Origin: JAGMES01 sp023128035
GTDB lineage: Bacteria; Bacillota; Halanaerobiia; DY22613
Assembly: GCA_030627905.1 (NCBI GenBank)
Contig: DAOVRZ010000031.1
Coordinates: 1 to 46,978 of the forward strand
Length of the DNA stretch: 46,978 bases
Reading direction: 5' to 3'
The notes beneath the pieces were generated by a model, which saw nothing but the letters and a program-made list of their open reading frames with translations, was not told the DNA's origin and did not search any database. How positions within the stretch are numbered: the first letter of the stretch is position 1; the number at the start of each line of letters is the position of its first letter. This document shows, in pieces, positions 27,391 through 37,488 of this stretch. Position numbers and translations under genes: made by a program.

Positions 27391-30300
27391 ATGTCGATAT
27401 ACGATAAAAAGGACAAAGGATTACCAAACCAGAGTTCTTATGCAAAAATGAAGCAATTCATGAAAAAAGATTTTACAGCCAAATCATTATTGGAAATACC
27501 TGTGGAAAAAGTTGCTCCACAGACTACAATTCATCAAGAATATGTGGCGCCAGGCAATGAAATTGAGATAAAATTACACAACTTGTTTAGGACACTTTTG
27601 AAAGTAGAGCAGATTGGGGTCAATGATAATTTTTTTGATCTAGGTGGCAATTCTCTAAAGGCAATTGATTTAATAGCCAGAATTTATAAAGAGTTTGCTG
27701 TGAATGTGACCCTTTCGGAATTTTTCGACAAACCTTCCCTCTCTCAATTGGCAGAGCATCTTCAAAATGCTGAGAAGGTGATGTATGCTGGGATTGAAGA
27801 GGTGGAATCAAGTGAGTTTTATCGTCTGTCTTCTGCCCAAAATCGGATGTATATCTTAAACCAGATGGAAAAAGAGAGACTTAATTATAATCTGACATCT
27901 GTTATGGTAATTGAAGGTAAACTTGATCTTAAACGGTTTGAACAGACCTTTAATAGTTTAGTAAATCGTCATGATGCTTTACGCACATGGTTTGAGATGG
28001 TAGATGGGACACCTGTTCAAAAAATTCACCCCCATCTAGATTTACATATTGACTTACTTGAGGTTCAGAGTGATGAGATCGAGCAAAAGATAAAGGAATT
28101 TGCCAAACCATTTGATCTGAGCCAGGCACCTTTAATTAGGGTAGCTTTACTCAAAGAACTAACTGATAGACATATCCTGATGCTTGACATGCACCATATT
28201 ATCACAGATGGTGTGTCTACAGGTATTTTGATCGAAGAATTTGCTAGATTGTACGCAGGTGAGGAAATTCCACCTGTAAAAATCCAATACAAGGATTATG
28301 CAATCTGGCAGCAGGGTTTGATTACTCAAGGTAAGCTTAAGAAGCAGGAAAAGTATTGGTTGGAGACACTCAAAGGAGAAATTCCACTTTTGGCCATGCC
28401 GATTGATTTCCCAAGACCTATGGTCCAATCCTTAGAAGGCAAAAATGTGCATTTTAAAGTGGATAAAAACATTGCCACCAGTCTAAAGCTTTTGGCGAAA
28501 AAAGAATCTGCCACATTATACATGGTACTTCTGGCTGCATTCAAAACCCTTTTGTATAGATATACGTCTCAGGAAATCATTATTGTGGGGACACCAATTG
28601 CTGGTAGACCTCATCCAGATCTGGAAAGAACCATCGGAATTTTTGTCAATACTCTGGCACTCAAAAGTAATCCAGATGCTGATAAAACATTCCGGCAATT
28701 CTTGAATGAAGTGCGGGAATATGCACTGAAGGCTTATGAGAACCAGGATTATCCATTTGAAAAATTAGTCGAGAAGCTTGATATTCAAAGAGAAATTAAT
28801 CGAAACCCTTTATTTGATGTTATGTTCGTTCTGGAAAATACTGATATCGGTAAGATAGATATTGATTTAGATGGGTTGAGAATCTTCCCATATGAGTCTG
28901 AGAATACACTTGCAGATTTTGATTTTACCCTTTATGCCTCAGAGGTGGGGGAAGAGATTAATTTCAATCTGGAGTATAATACTAGCCTATTTAAATCAGA
29001 AACAATGCAAAGTTTTGCCGATCATCTGGTCAACATTTTAAATCATGTGATCATTAATCCAGATGTTAAGTTAGGTGAAGTTAAACTATTGTCAGACGAA
29101 GAAAGAGATTGCATATTATATGAGTTTAACGCTACCACCAGTACTTATCCTGAGAATATGACATTGACCAGACTCTTTGAGGAACAAGTGGCAAGAACTC
29201 CTGATTTTCCAGCAGTGGTCTTTGAAGATACTCAACTGACCTATGATGAACTCAATAAACGGGCCAATCAATTGGCCAGAACCCTGGTGGCGCAAGGTGT
29301 AAAACCAGATTCTTTTGTTGGCCTGATGGTGGAGCCTTCGCTGGAAATGATTGTTGGTATGTTTGCAATTTTAAAAGCGGGTGCTGGATATTTACCTCTG
29401 GATGCAAAATATCCCATTGAACGTTTAAAATTTATGATAGATGATTGTAAGGTTGAGACCTTACTTACACAAACACAGTTTGCTGGAAAATGTACATTTG
29501 TCAAGACATGTATCCTAGTAGATCAATTAGATCATTATGGGACAGATTATGCAAATTTAGCCATAAAGGTTAATACCACTTCTCTGGCCTATATTATTTA
29601 TACCTCTGGTACAACTGGAATGCCTAAAGGGGTAATGATTGAGCATCGTTCAGTAGTAAATCTGGTCTATTCTCAGCAGAAGAGATTTGGGATGAATGAG
29701 ACCGATCGGGTGTTACAGTTCTCGTCCATAACCTTTGATGCTTCAGTTGAACAAATCTTTATCAGCTTGGCAAGTGGAGCAGCACTGGTTCTGATTGCAA
29801 AAGACATTTTGTTAGATGGCAAAAAGTTTGAGGACTATGTGATAAAACATGAAGTTACTCACATTCACAGTATACCTTCATTTTTACAGACTATTACTCC
29901 TAAAGAGGGCTATCATTTTCGCAGAATGGTTTCAGGTGGAGATCTTTGCCTAGGCGCATTAGTCCGCAAGTGGCAGCAGCGATGTGATTTTTATAATGAA
30001 TATGGTCCTACAGAGACTACGGTAACCTCGATTATGTTTCAGGTTCGGGATTTAGCAGAAGATGATGAAACTGTCTTGATTGGGAAACCAATTGATAATA
30101 CTTTTGTCTACATTTTGGACAAAAACAAGAGACCTGTTCCCATTGGAGTTAGTGGTGAACTTTACATCGGTGGGGCAGGGATTGCTAGAGAATATTACAA
30201 TCAGCCAAAGTTAACTGGCGATCGTTTCCTGTCAAACCCCTTCATTCTTGGTGAAAAGATATATCGAACTGGTGATGTGGCCAGATGGCGGAGAGATGGA

Positions 30301-33300
30301 AATATTGAATTTATCGGCCGAGCAGACTATCAGGTGAAGATTCGAGGTTTTAGAATTGAACCAGGTGACATTGAACATCAACTGAGTACACATCCTAAGA
30401 TTAAAGCCGTGGTAGTAGTAGCGAAAGATGATGAAAAAGGTGAAAAGGCACTTTTTTCCTATTATGTCGCCGAGAAGAAGTTACATGGGTCGATACTGAG
30501 GGAGTATTTAGAAGAAAAGCTTCCCGAGTATATGATACCTGCGTATTTTGTGCAATTAGATCAACTGCCTCTAACGGCAAATGGTAAGATTGATCGGAAT
30601 TCTTTAGTAGATCTAGATCTGATTATCAGTGATCTACCAGAATATGTAGCTCCCAGGAGTATGGTGGAAGAAAAATTAGTCCAAATCTGGCAGCAGGTTT
30701 TAGGAATACAACGCCCTATTGGAATTACGGAAAATTTCTTTGAACTTGGTGGTCATTCTTTACGGGCTACAGCTCTGATTGCAAAAATCCATAAAGAGTT
30801 GAATGTAAAAATCCCGTTATTGATTATTTTTAAGACCAAAACTATTGCAGAGTTAGCAAAATATATTCAATCTGCCACTAAAAATATCTATTCTTCTATC
30901 CAAAAGATTGAAGAAAGGGAGCATTATCCGCTCTCTTCTGCTCAGAAGAGGATGTATTTCTTACAACAGTTTGACCCAGATAGTACCCATTATAATATGC
31001 CAACTGTGTTGCTTCTGGAAGGGATAGTGGATAAAGAACGGCTTACAAGTGTTCTCCAGAACCTTGTCAATCGTCATGAGGCTTTTCGGAATTGCTTTAC
31101 TACAGTCAATGAGATTCCGGTACAAATTATTCATTCAAAGATCGATGTCTATTTGAAGGAGTATGAGGCTAGTGAAGAGAGTGTTGCTAGGGTAATTTCT
31201 AAATTTATTAAGCCTTTTGATTTAAGTCAAGCACCTCTATGGAGAGCTGGTTTGATCAAAGTTGCTGATGAGAAACATATTCTCATTGTAGATATCCATC
31301 ATATTATCTCTGATGGAACTTCAACAGAAATTATTGCTCGGGATTTTACTCAGCTATATGCTGGAAATGATTTGCCAAAACTAAAGATTCAGTACAAAGA
31401 TTATGCTTTTTGGCAGCAAAAGATATTGGATAGTGAAGAGATTCAAAAACAGGAGAACTTCTGGTTAGAACAATTTGCTCAGGAGATTCCAGAATTGAAT
31501 CTTCCAACAGACTATCCACGTCCAATAATACAGAGTTTTGAGGGAAAAGCGATTAATTTTGTCTTGAATAGTGAGCTAACTAGAGGTTTGCATAAGTTAG
31601 TTCAACAGACAGGTGTAACCATGTATATGCTCTTATTGGCGATTTACAATACCTTACTGGCTAAATACTCAGGTCAAACCGATATTGTTGTTGGTTCATC
31701 TGTATCTGGCAGAAACCATGATGATTTAGAAAATGTTGTGGGTATGTTTGTTAATCCTCTGGCAATGCGGAATTATCCTAAGAGTAGTAAGATATTTGCT
31801 GCATTCTTAAGTGAAGTGAAGGAAAATGCGCTACAAGCATATGCAAATCAGGATTATCAATTTGAAGATCTGGTCGAAAGGTTGGATTTGAAGAGAAATC
31901 TAGGTCGTAATCCTTTGTTCGATACTGTCTTTGATTTACACTATAACCAGGCAGAAACAGATATTGATAATCTAAAGCTATCTCCATATCCATTTGCGAC
32001 TAAAGCGGCAAGATTTGATCTGGAATTTAATCTAATGGAGGCTAACCATTGTCTCAAAGGTAGTATTGTTTATTGTACTAACTTATTCAAAGAAGCCACT
32101 GTTCAAAGGATGGCAATACATTTCATCAATATTGTACAGGCTGTGGTGCAGAATGTTAATATTCAATTAGGTGAGATTGATATCTTATCTGAATCAGAAA
32201 AGGTTGAGATTATTGAAGAATTTAACAATACAGAATGGGAGTTTGGGGAGAAGACGATTCTAGAGTTGTTCGCAAGCCAGGTGCAAGAATGTAGTACGCA
32301 GATCGCAATTAAGTTTGCAGATCAACAGTTAACCTATGCGGAATTGGATCAGAGGGCAAATCAGTTTGCCAATTACTTGATCTCCCAATATAATCTTGGC
32401 CCTGATTCACTGGTGGGAATCTATATGAAGCGGTCACATCATATGGCTATCGCCATCCTGGGTGTGATGAAAGCTGGTGTTGCTTATGTTCCACTAGATC
32501 CAGCATATCCACAGAAACGGATTGAACAGATTGTGAAAGACTCTCAATTATCGGTGATGATCTCTGAAAAACAGTTGGTGCAGGTGTTAAATAATCTTCA
32601 ATGGGAATGTGAGAATTTTTCTGGTTACTTATGTCTGGATACACCTGACATTGATTCCATTGCAGATATGGAAAAAGATGCATTAAAATATGGGAAAGAT
32701 ATGTGGAATTATATTGGTAAACAATCTGATACAGAAATTGAGGGAGCAGGTTGGGTTAACAGTTATACTGGTCAGCAATTCTCTGAAGTAGAGATGCGAG
32801 AATATGCAGATAATAGTCTTTTTAAACTGAAACCTTATTTGAATAATAAATCACGGGTTTTAGAGATTGGTTGTGCGTCTGGAATCACTATGTATGCAGT
32901 TGCACCTCAGGTAGATCTGTATTATGGAACTGACTTATCGAGTATAATGATTGAAAAGAATCGCCAGCGGGTAGCTAAAGAGAAGCTTGATAATATTGTA
33001 CTTACCTGTATGAGTGCAGACGAAATTGACCAGATTACAGAACAGTTTGATATTATTATCATTAACAGTGTTATTCAATATTTTCTCGGCCATAATTACT
33101 TAAAGGATGTCTTGAGAAAGGCGATCCAACGGCTTAATAATCAGGGTATTATCTTTATTGGTGACATACGAGATCAAGATCTGAAAGAAGAGTTTAAACA
33201 ATCTGTACTTGATTTTAAATGCCAGCGGCCTGAGTATCATTCTACTTCTAACTTTGATGAGCTATTTATATCCAAAGATTACTTTACTGATTTATCGATT

Positions 33301-36207
33301 GAATGGCCTGAGATTGCAGAGGTTGAGTTTTCTAAAAAAATTTATACAATCGAAAACGAATTAACCAGATATAGATATGATCTAATTTATAAAATAGACC
33401 ATCAAAATCCACATTTTAAACAAGTTAAAAAACGTAAATACCAGCATGGCAGTGATGTATTAGCTCAGTATTCTTATGCTAGCCCAGAGCGCAGACCTAA
33501 TCCTGGAGATTTGGCATATGTTATCTACACCTCTGGGTCGACAGGTAATCCCAAGGGAGCGATGGTTGAACATTTGGGAATGCTTAACCACATGTATGCA
33601 AAGATTAATGATTTACAATTAAATGAAAAGAGTATCATTGCTCAAAACGCTTCCCACTGTTTTGATATCTCTGTCTGGCAATTCTTCGTTGCCTTATTGG
33701 TTGGAGGAACCACTAAAATTTATGATAATGATCTAACATTACAGATTGATAATTTTATGGAACAGGTTATTAGAGATCGAATTACCATTTTGGAAGTAGT
33801 ACCATCATATCTGGCGGTGATGCTGGATTCGTTAGATATGCAGCCACGCCAGTTCCCAGATTTACAATATCTTTTAGTCACAGGTGAAGAAGTCAAGCAT
33901 GATCTGGTTAAGCGTTGGTTTGATAAGTATGCGATTAAGGTGGTTAATGCGTATGGGCCAACCGAGGCTTCTGATGATATAACCCACCATATTATGGATT
34001 TTGTACCTGAGAGTGGGGCTATCCCTATCGGGAAAACTCTACAAAACCTAAGAATCTATATTGTGGATAAAAATATGCAACTTTGTCCAATCGGGGTTAA
34101 GGGAGAGATATGTGTTTCGGGAATCGGTGTCGGTCGAGGTTATTGGAATGATCCAACTAAAACCAATCAGGTCTTTATGATTGATCCATTCAGAAAAAAT
34201 GAAAAGGTAAGAATGTATAAAACAGGAGACCTTGGTAGATGGCGTGCTGATGGGATTATTGAATTCTTTGGCAGAATCGATTATCAGGTTAAAATTCGAG
34301 GCTTTCGCATTGAATTAGGAGAGATTGAGACTTACTTACGTAAAGATTCTCAAATGAAAGATGTGGTGGTTGTTGATCGGACCTTGGAAAATAGAGACAA
34401 GGTCTTATGTGCCTATTATGTGGCAGATATGGAGATGGATACTGATGAATTGGTGAATAATTTAGCCGAAAGTCTACCAGCTTATATGATTCCAACATAC
34501 TTTATCAAATTAGACAAAATACCGTTAAATCACAATGGGAAAACTGATCGGAAAGCACTACCAAAACCTGAAGGAAAAGTTAGTACAAAGTTAGATTATA
34601 CACCACCAGGGAATAAATTAGAAGAAAAACTAGTGGAAATCTGGCAAGCAGTTCTGGGTAAAAAAGAACCAATCGGGATTCATGATAATTTCTTTGATCT
34701 AGGTGGTCACTCTTTAAAGGCGACCATGGTGGTAGCCAAAATTCATAAAGAATTAAATGCAGAATTACCGATTGCGGAAATGTTTACAAACCCAACGATT
34801 GCTGGAACAGCTAATTACCTGCAAAATATGGCTATTGAGAATATGTATGCTGATATTGCTAAAGCAGAAGAAAAGGAGTATTACCCATTATCTTCTGCAC
34901 AAAAGAGAATGTATTTTGTCCATTCTCTTGATCCACACAGTGTAAGTTATAATGTACCTAATGTAATGTTATTGAAAGGTGAACTTGACTATAAACGTTT
35001 GGAAAAAGCCTTTGGAGACTTGGTTCAGCGCCATGAATCTTTGAGAACATGTTTCATCACCATTGATGGTATGCCAATGCAAAAGATTGAACAAGTGAAT
35101 GGAGTAGCAATTGAGTATATGGAAGTGGCTGAAGAGTCTGTAGATATGGTAATTAATCAGTTTATTCAGCCATTTGATTTGAGCACAGCACCCTTGTTTA
35201 GAATTGGCTTAATCAAGTTAGCACCACAACGCCATATTTTATTAGTTGATATGCACCATATCATTACTGACGGGGTATCTGTAGCACTTCTGACCAGAGA
35301 AGTTTCTCTGTTGTATGCAGGTGCTAGTTTACCAGAATTAAGAATTCAGTATAAGGATTATTCAGAATGGCAGCAACAGATGAGAGAAACTCATGCTTTT
35401 AAATCCCAGGAAGAATACTGGCTGAACAGATTTTATGGGGAAATCTCAGTTTTGAATCTGTCGACAGATTTTGCAAGACCCCTTATCCCAGACTTTACAG
35501 GCAAGAGTATTTATTTTACTATTGACAAAGAAGTTACCGCAAAACTGAATAATTTGGCCAGAGAGAATAATGCTTCGCTCTATATGGTATTATTGGCAGC
35601 TTACAATGTATTACTACATAAATATACTGGACAAACAGAGATTATTGTCGGCTCACCGATTGCAGGAAGACCTCATTCTGATCTAGAGAATGTAATTGGA
35701 ATGTTTGTCAATACATTAGCAATGCTGAATCATCCTGAAGGTGATAAAACATTCCTGGCCTTTTTACAAGAAGTTCGGCACAATGCTTTAGCAGGATATA
35801 AGAATCAGGATTATCAGTTTGATGAATTAGTGGAAAAATTAAATATAAAACGAAACTCAAATAGAAATCCGCTCTTTGACACCATGCTAATTCTACAAAA
35901 TATTGAAACAAAAGGGATTGAGATGGAAGAATTAACTCTTAGGCACTATAGATATGAAAATCAAATCTCCAAGTTTGATATCGTATTCCAAGTTATTGAA
36001 AGAACGAACACCCTTGATTGTGAATTTGTTTATAACATTAATTTATTCGAGGAAGCTACAATTGATTTGATGAAAGAAGAGTTCTTAACATTGTTGGAGC
36101 TAATTTTAAAAGATCCACTACAAAAAATTGATGAGATTGATTTACAGCAAACAATTGATAATAGTGGTGAACAGATAGAAGATTTGCTTCTTGATTTTGA
36201 CTTTTAG
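27391..36207 (+). CDS. NRPS: PCP-C-A-PCP-C-A(methyltransferase insert)-PCP-C
   Basis: AGGAGG lies eight bases before the ATG. The 2938-aa protein opens with about 35 linker residues and a free-standing carrier domain (LGGNSLKA, Ser88) that has no A domain of its own, a natural acceptor for the FkbH domain ending the previous protein. Then: C (HHIITDG at 268-274), A (YIIYTSGTTG near 734; pocket DAEHVGEVTK, unassigned), PCP (Ser1123), C (HHIISDG at 1303-1309), A (from about 1622). The second A domain is interrupted between motifs A2 and A3 by about 300 residues with a SAM-dependent methyltransferase (VLEIGCASG at 1823-1831, IIIINSVIQYF as the later core strand). It resumes at YVIYTSGSTG near 2043; pocket DIWELTADDK, unassigned. 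PCP (Ser2441) and C (HHIITDG at 2622-2628) close the protein, which ends IEDLLLDFDF. Confidence 0.92.
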   Translation: MSIYDKKDKGLPNQSSYAKMKQFMKKDFTAKSLLEIPVEKVAPQTTIHQEYVAPGNEIEIKLHNLFRTLLKVEQIGVNDNFFDLGGNSLKAIDLIARIYKEFAVNVTLSEFFDKPSLSQLAEHLQNAEKVMYAGIEEVESSEFYRLSSAQNRMYILNQMEKERLNYNLTSVMVIEGKLDLKRFEQTFNSLVNRHDALRTWFEMVDGTPVQKIHPHLDLHIDLLEVQSDEIEQKIKEFAKPFDLSQAPLIRVALLKELTDRHILMLDMHHIITDGVSTGILIEEFARLYAGEEIPPVKIQYKDYAIWQQGLITQGKLKKQEKYWLETLKGEIPLLAMPIDFPRPMVQSLEGKNVHFKVDKNIATSLKLLAKKESATLYMVLLAAFKTLLYRYTSQEIIIVGTPIAGRPHPDLERTIGIFVNTLALKSNPDADKTFRQFLNEVREYALKAYENQDYPFEKLVEKLDIQREINRNPLFDVMFVLENTDIGKIDIDLDGLRIFPYESENTLADFDFTLYASEVGEEINFNLEYNTSLFKSETMQSFADHLVNILNHVIINPDVKLGEVKLLSDEERDCILYEFNATTSTYPENMTLTRLFEEQVARTPDFPAVVFEDTQLTYDELNKRANQLARTLVAQGVKPDSFVGLMVEPSLEMIVGMFAILKAGAGYLPLDAKYPIERLKFMIDDCKVETLLTQTQFAGKCTFVKTCILVDQLDHYGTDYANLAIKVNTTSLAYIIYTSGTTGMPKGVMIEHRSVVNLVYSQQKRFGMNETDRVLQFSSITFDASVEQIFISLASGAALVLIAKDILLDGKKFEDYVIKHEVTHIHSIPSFLQTITPKEGYHFRRMVSGGDLCLGALVRKWQQRCDFYNEYGPTETTVTSIMFQVRDLAEDDETVLIGKPIDNTFVYILDKNKRPVPIGVSGELYIGGAGIAREYYNQPKLTGDRFLSNPFILGEKIYRTGDVARWRRDGNIEFIGRADYQVKIRGFRIEPGDIEHQLSTHPKIKAVVVVAKDDEKGEKALFSYYVAEKKLHGSILREYLEEKLPEYMIPAYFVQLDQLPLTANGKIDRNSLVDLDLIISDLPEYVAPRSMVEEKLVQIWQQVLGIQRPIGITENFFELGGHSLRATALIAKIHKELNVKIPLLIIFKTKTIAELAKYIQSATKNIYSSIQKIEEREHYPLSSAQKRMYFLQQFDPDSTHYNMPTVLLLEGIVDKERLTSVLQNLVNRHEAFRNCFTTVNEIPVQIIHSKIDVYLKEYEASEESVARVISKFIKPFDLSQAPLWRAGLIKVADEKHILIVDIHHIISDGTSTEIIARDFTQLYAGNDLPKLKIQYKDYAFWQQKILDSEEIQKQENFWLEQFAQEIPELNLPTDYPRPIIQSFEGKAINFVLNSELTRGLHKLVQQTGVTMYMLLLAIYNTLLAKYSGQTDIVVGSSVSGRNHDDLENVVGMFVNPLAMRNYPKSSKIFAAFLSEVKENALQAYANQDYQFEDLVERLDLKRNLGRNPLFDTVFDLHYNQAETDIDNLKLSPYPFATKAARFDLEFNLMEANHCLKGSIVYCTNLFKEATVQRMAIHFINIVQAVVQNVNIQLGEIDILSESEKVEIIEEFNNTEWEFGEKTILELFASQVQECSTQIAIKFADQQLTYAELDQRANQFANYLISQYNLGPDSLVGIYMKRSHHMAIAILGVMKAGVAYVPLDPAYPQKRIEQIVKDSQLSVMISEKQLVQVLNNLQWECENFSGYLCLDTPDIDSIADMEKDALKYGKDMWNYIGKQSDTEIEGAGWVNSYTGQQFSEVEMREYADNSLFKLKPYLNNKSRVLEIGCASGITMYAVAPQVDLYYGTDLSSIMIEKNRQRVAKEKLDNIVLTCMSADEIDQITEQFDIIIINSVIQYFLGHNYLKDVLRKAIQRLNNQGIIFIGDIRDQDLKEEFKQSVLDFKCQRPEYHSTSNFDELFISKDYFTDLSIEWPEIAEVEFSKKIYTIENELTRYRYDLIYKIDHQNPHFKQVKKRKYQHGSDVLAQYSYASPERRPNPGDLAYVIYTSGSTGNPKGAMVEHLGMLNHMYAKINDLQLNEKSIIAQNASHCFDISVWQFFVALLVGGTTKIYDNDLTLQIDNFMEQVIRDRITILEVVPSYLAVMLDSLDMQPRQFPDLQYLLVTGEEVKHDLVKRWFDKYAIKVVNAYGPTEASDDITHHIMDFVPESGAIPIGKTLQNLRIYIVDKNMQLCPIGVKGEICVSGIGVGRGYWNDPTKTNQVFMIDPFRKNEKVRMYKTGDLGRWRADGIIEFFGRIDYQVKIRGFRIELGEIETYLRKDSQMKDVVVVDRTLENRDKVLCAYYVADMEMDTDELVNNLAESLPAYMIPTYFIKLDKIPLNHNGKTDRKALPKPEGKVSTKLDYTPPGNKLEEKLVEIWQAVLGKKEPIGIHDNFFDLGGHSLKATMVVAKIHKELNAELPIAEMFTNPTIAGTANYLQNMAIENMYADIAKAEEKEYYPLSSAQKRMYFVHSLDPHSVSYNVPNVMLLKGELDYKRLEKAFGDLVQRHESLRTCFITIDGMPMQKIEQVNGVAIEYMEVAEESVDMVINQFIQPFDLSTAPLFRIGLIKLAPQRHILLVDMHHIITDGVSVALLTREVSLLYAGASLPELRIQYKDYSEWQQQMRETHAFKSQEEYWLNRFYGEISVLNLSTDFARPLIPDFTGKSIYFTIDKEVTAKLNNLARENNASLYMVLLAAYNVLLHKYTGQTEIIVGSPIAGRPHSDLENVIGMFVNTLAMLNHPEGDKTFLAFLQEVRHNALAGYKNQDYQFDELVEKLNIKRNSNRNPLFDTMLILQNIETKGIEMEELTLRHYRYENQISKFDIVFQVIERTNTLDCEFVYNINLFEEATIDLMKEEFLTLLELILKDPLQKIDEIDLQQTIDNSGEQIEDLLLDFDF

Positions 36208-36220
36208 GTAACCTTAGGTG

Positions 36221-36257
36221 TGTTGAGAGAGCATAGTTGTTTCTGGCTCCCTCAACA
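36221..36257 (+). promoter_or_regulatory. Hairpin within the operon after the methyltransferase-bearing NRPS
   Basis: TGTTGAGAGAGC (36221-36232) pairs with GCTCCCTCAACA (36246-36257) with one mismatch. No T-run follows, so it is more likely an mRNA-stability or partial-termination element inside the longest gap of the operon (111 bases). Confidence 0.4.
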
Positions 36258-36318
36258 TACCTGAATTGAATGTATGGATGAAAAAGATCAAATTGAGTAT
36301 AAATTGTGAGGGGATCAT

Positions 36319-37455
36319 ATGGAAATTACACATAGCTTAGAACAATTAGAAACATTGAATACACAAGGACCGTTAAAGAATTCTCACTATTTTAAGATAA
36401 TATCAGAACTAATGGGAAAGATTCATGAGCAAATTGTCTCAGAACAGTTTAATAATTCACTGGTGGCAACTTCTACAGAAACTCGGGAAGAGAATTTTCA
36501 GGGGGTGAATTATAAGCGGGCTGTGATGTATTTGATGTCCAATGGTTGTGAGTGGGCTCGGAAAAGTGGACATGGATGCACTATGTGTGGTCATCTGGCT
36601 AAACAGACTAGAACAGAGAAACCACTATCAGTTGAAAATTACCTGGAACAGTTTGAAAAGGAATTTGCCAATATTAATTTAAAAACACATCCACTACTTA
36701 ATCTGTATAATAACGGTTCTTTCTTTAATGACAATGAGATTCAGGCTGAAGCGAGAATCGGTATTTACAAGATTATTAATCAAAACCCTGATGTCAAAAT
36801 GGTGGTTTTAGAAACACGCCCCGAATTTGTTGATGAGGAAAAGATTCAGGAATTAAAAACCTGTCTTCCAGATAAATATGTGGAGATTGCCATTGGTCTG
36901 GAGATGAAGGATGACTTTTTGCGTTACCTGTGTATTAATAAAGGTTTTTCGCTCCAGCAATACAATCGTGCAGCGAAGTTGATCATCAAAGATTTTCATT
37001 TACGGACTTATGTTATGCTTAAGCCACCATTTTTAATGGAAAAAGAGAGCATTGACCAGGTGATCGAAACCATTCATCATGCTTTCAGTGTTGGCAGCAC
37101 AACTGTTTCTTTAGAGACTTGTACTATTCAAGATTATACCCTGGTGAATTATTTAGCCCAACGCAATAGCTACCAAACAGCCTGGCTATGGAGTATCTTG
37201 GAGGTTGTCCAACGAACAGCTCATTTGGGAAAACTGATAGTTGGATTGTTTCAATTCTATCCGTCGCCAACCAAAGTACCATATAATTGTGAGAAATGTA
37301 GTGATAAGGTTATAAATGCTTTATGTAAATACAATAAAACTTTAGACGTACAAGCCCTTTCGGGTCTGGACTGTGATTGTAAAAAAGACTGGGAGAAGAC
37401 ACTAAACCAGGAAGATGAGCCTCTTTTACAAAGATTAAATGTATTGTTAGATTAA
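36319..37455 (+). CDS. Radical SAM protein of the RaSEA/Elp3-like type
   Basis: The 378-aa protein starts after GAGGGG. Its cluster-binding motif is NGCEWARKSGHGCTMCGH, Cys77-x9-Cys87-x2-Cys90, the wide spacing of Elp3-like enzymes and of the archaeosine synthase radical SAM subunit (TIGR01210-type). The family look continues with PLLNLYNNGSFFNDNEI, ETRPEFVDEEKI, EIAIGLEM and YVMLKPPFLME. The C-terminus has more cysteines (NCEKCSDKV, LDCDCKKDW), as in that family. Archaeal relatives act on modified tRNA; here the gene lies between NRPS genes with good ribosome sites on each side, so a tailoring role in the peptide pathway is likelier. No cobalamin domain is seen. Substrate unknown. Confidence 0.82.
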   Translation: MEITHSLEQLETLNTQGPLKNSHYFKIISELMGKIHEQIVSEQFNNSLVATSTETREENFQGVNYKRAVMYLMSNGCEWARKSGHGCTMCGHLAKQTRTEKPLSVENYLEQFEKEFANINLKTHPLLNLYNNGSFFNDNEIQAEARIGIYKIINQNPDVKMVVLETRPEFVDEEKIQELKTCLPDKYVEIAIGLEMKDDFLRYLCINKGFSLQQYNRAAKLIIKDFHLRTYVMLKPPFLMEKESIDQVIETIHHAFSVGSTTVSLETCTIQDYTLVNYLAQRNSYQTAWLWSILEVVQRTAHLGKLIVGLFQFYPSPTKVPYNCEKCSDKVINALCKYNKTLDVQALSGLDCDCKKDWEKTLNQEDEPLLQRLNVLLD

Positions 37456-37488
37456 TGAAAAAAGATTTATCATTTTGGAGGAGATATA

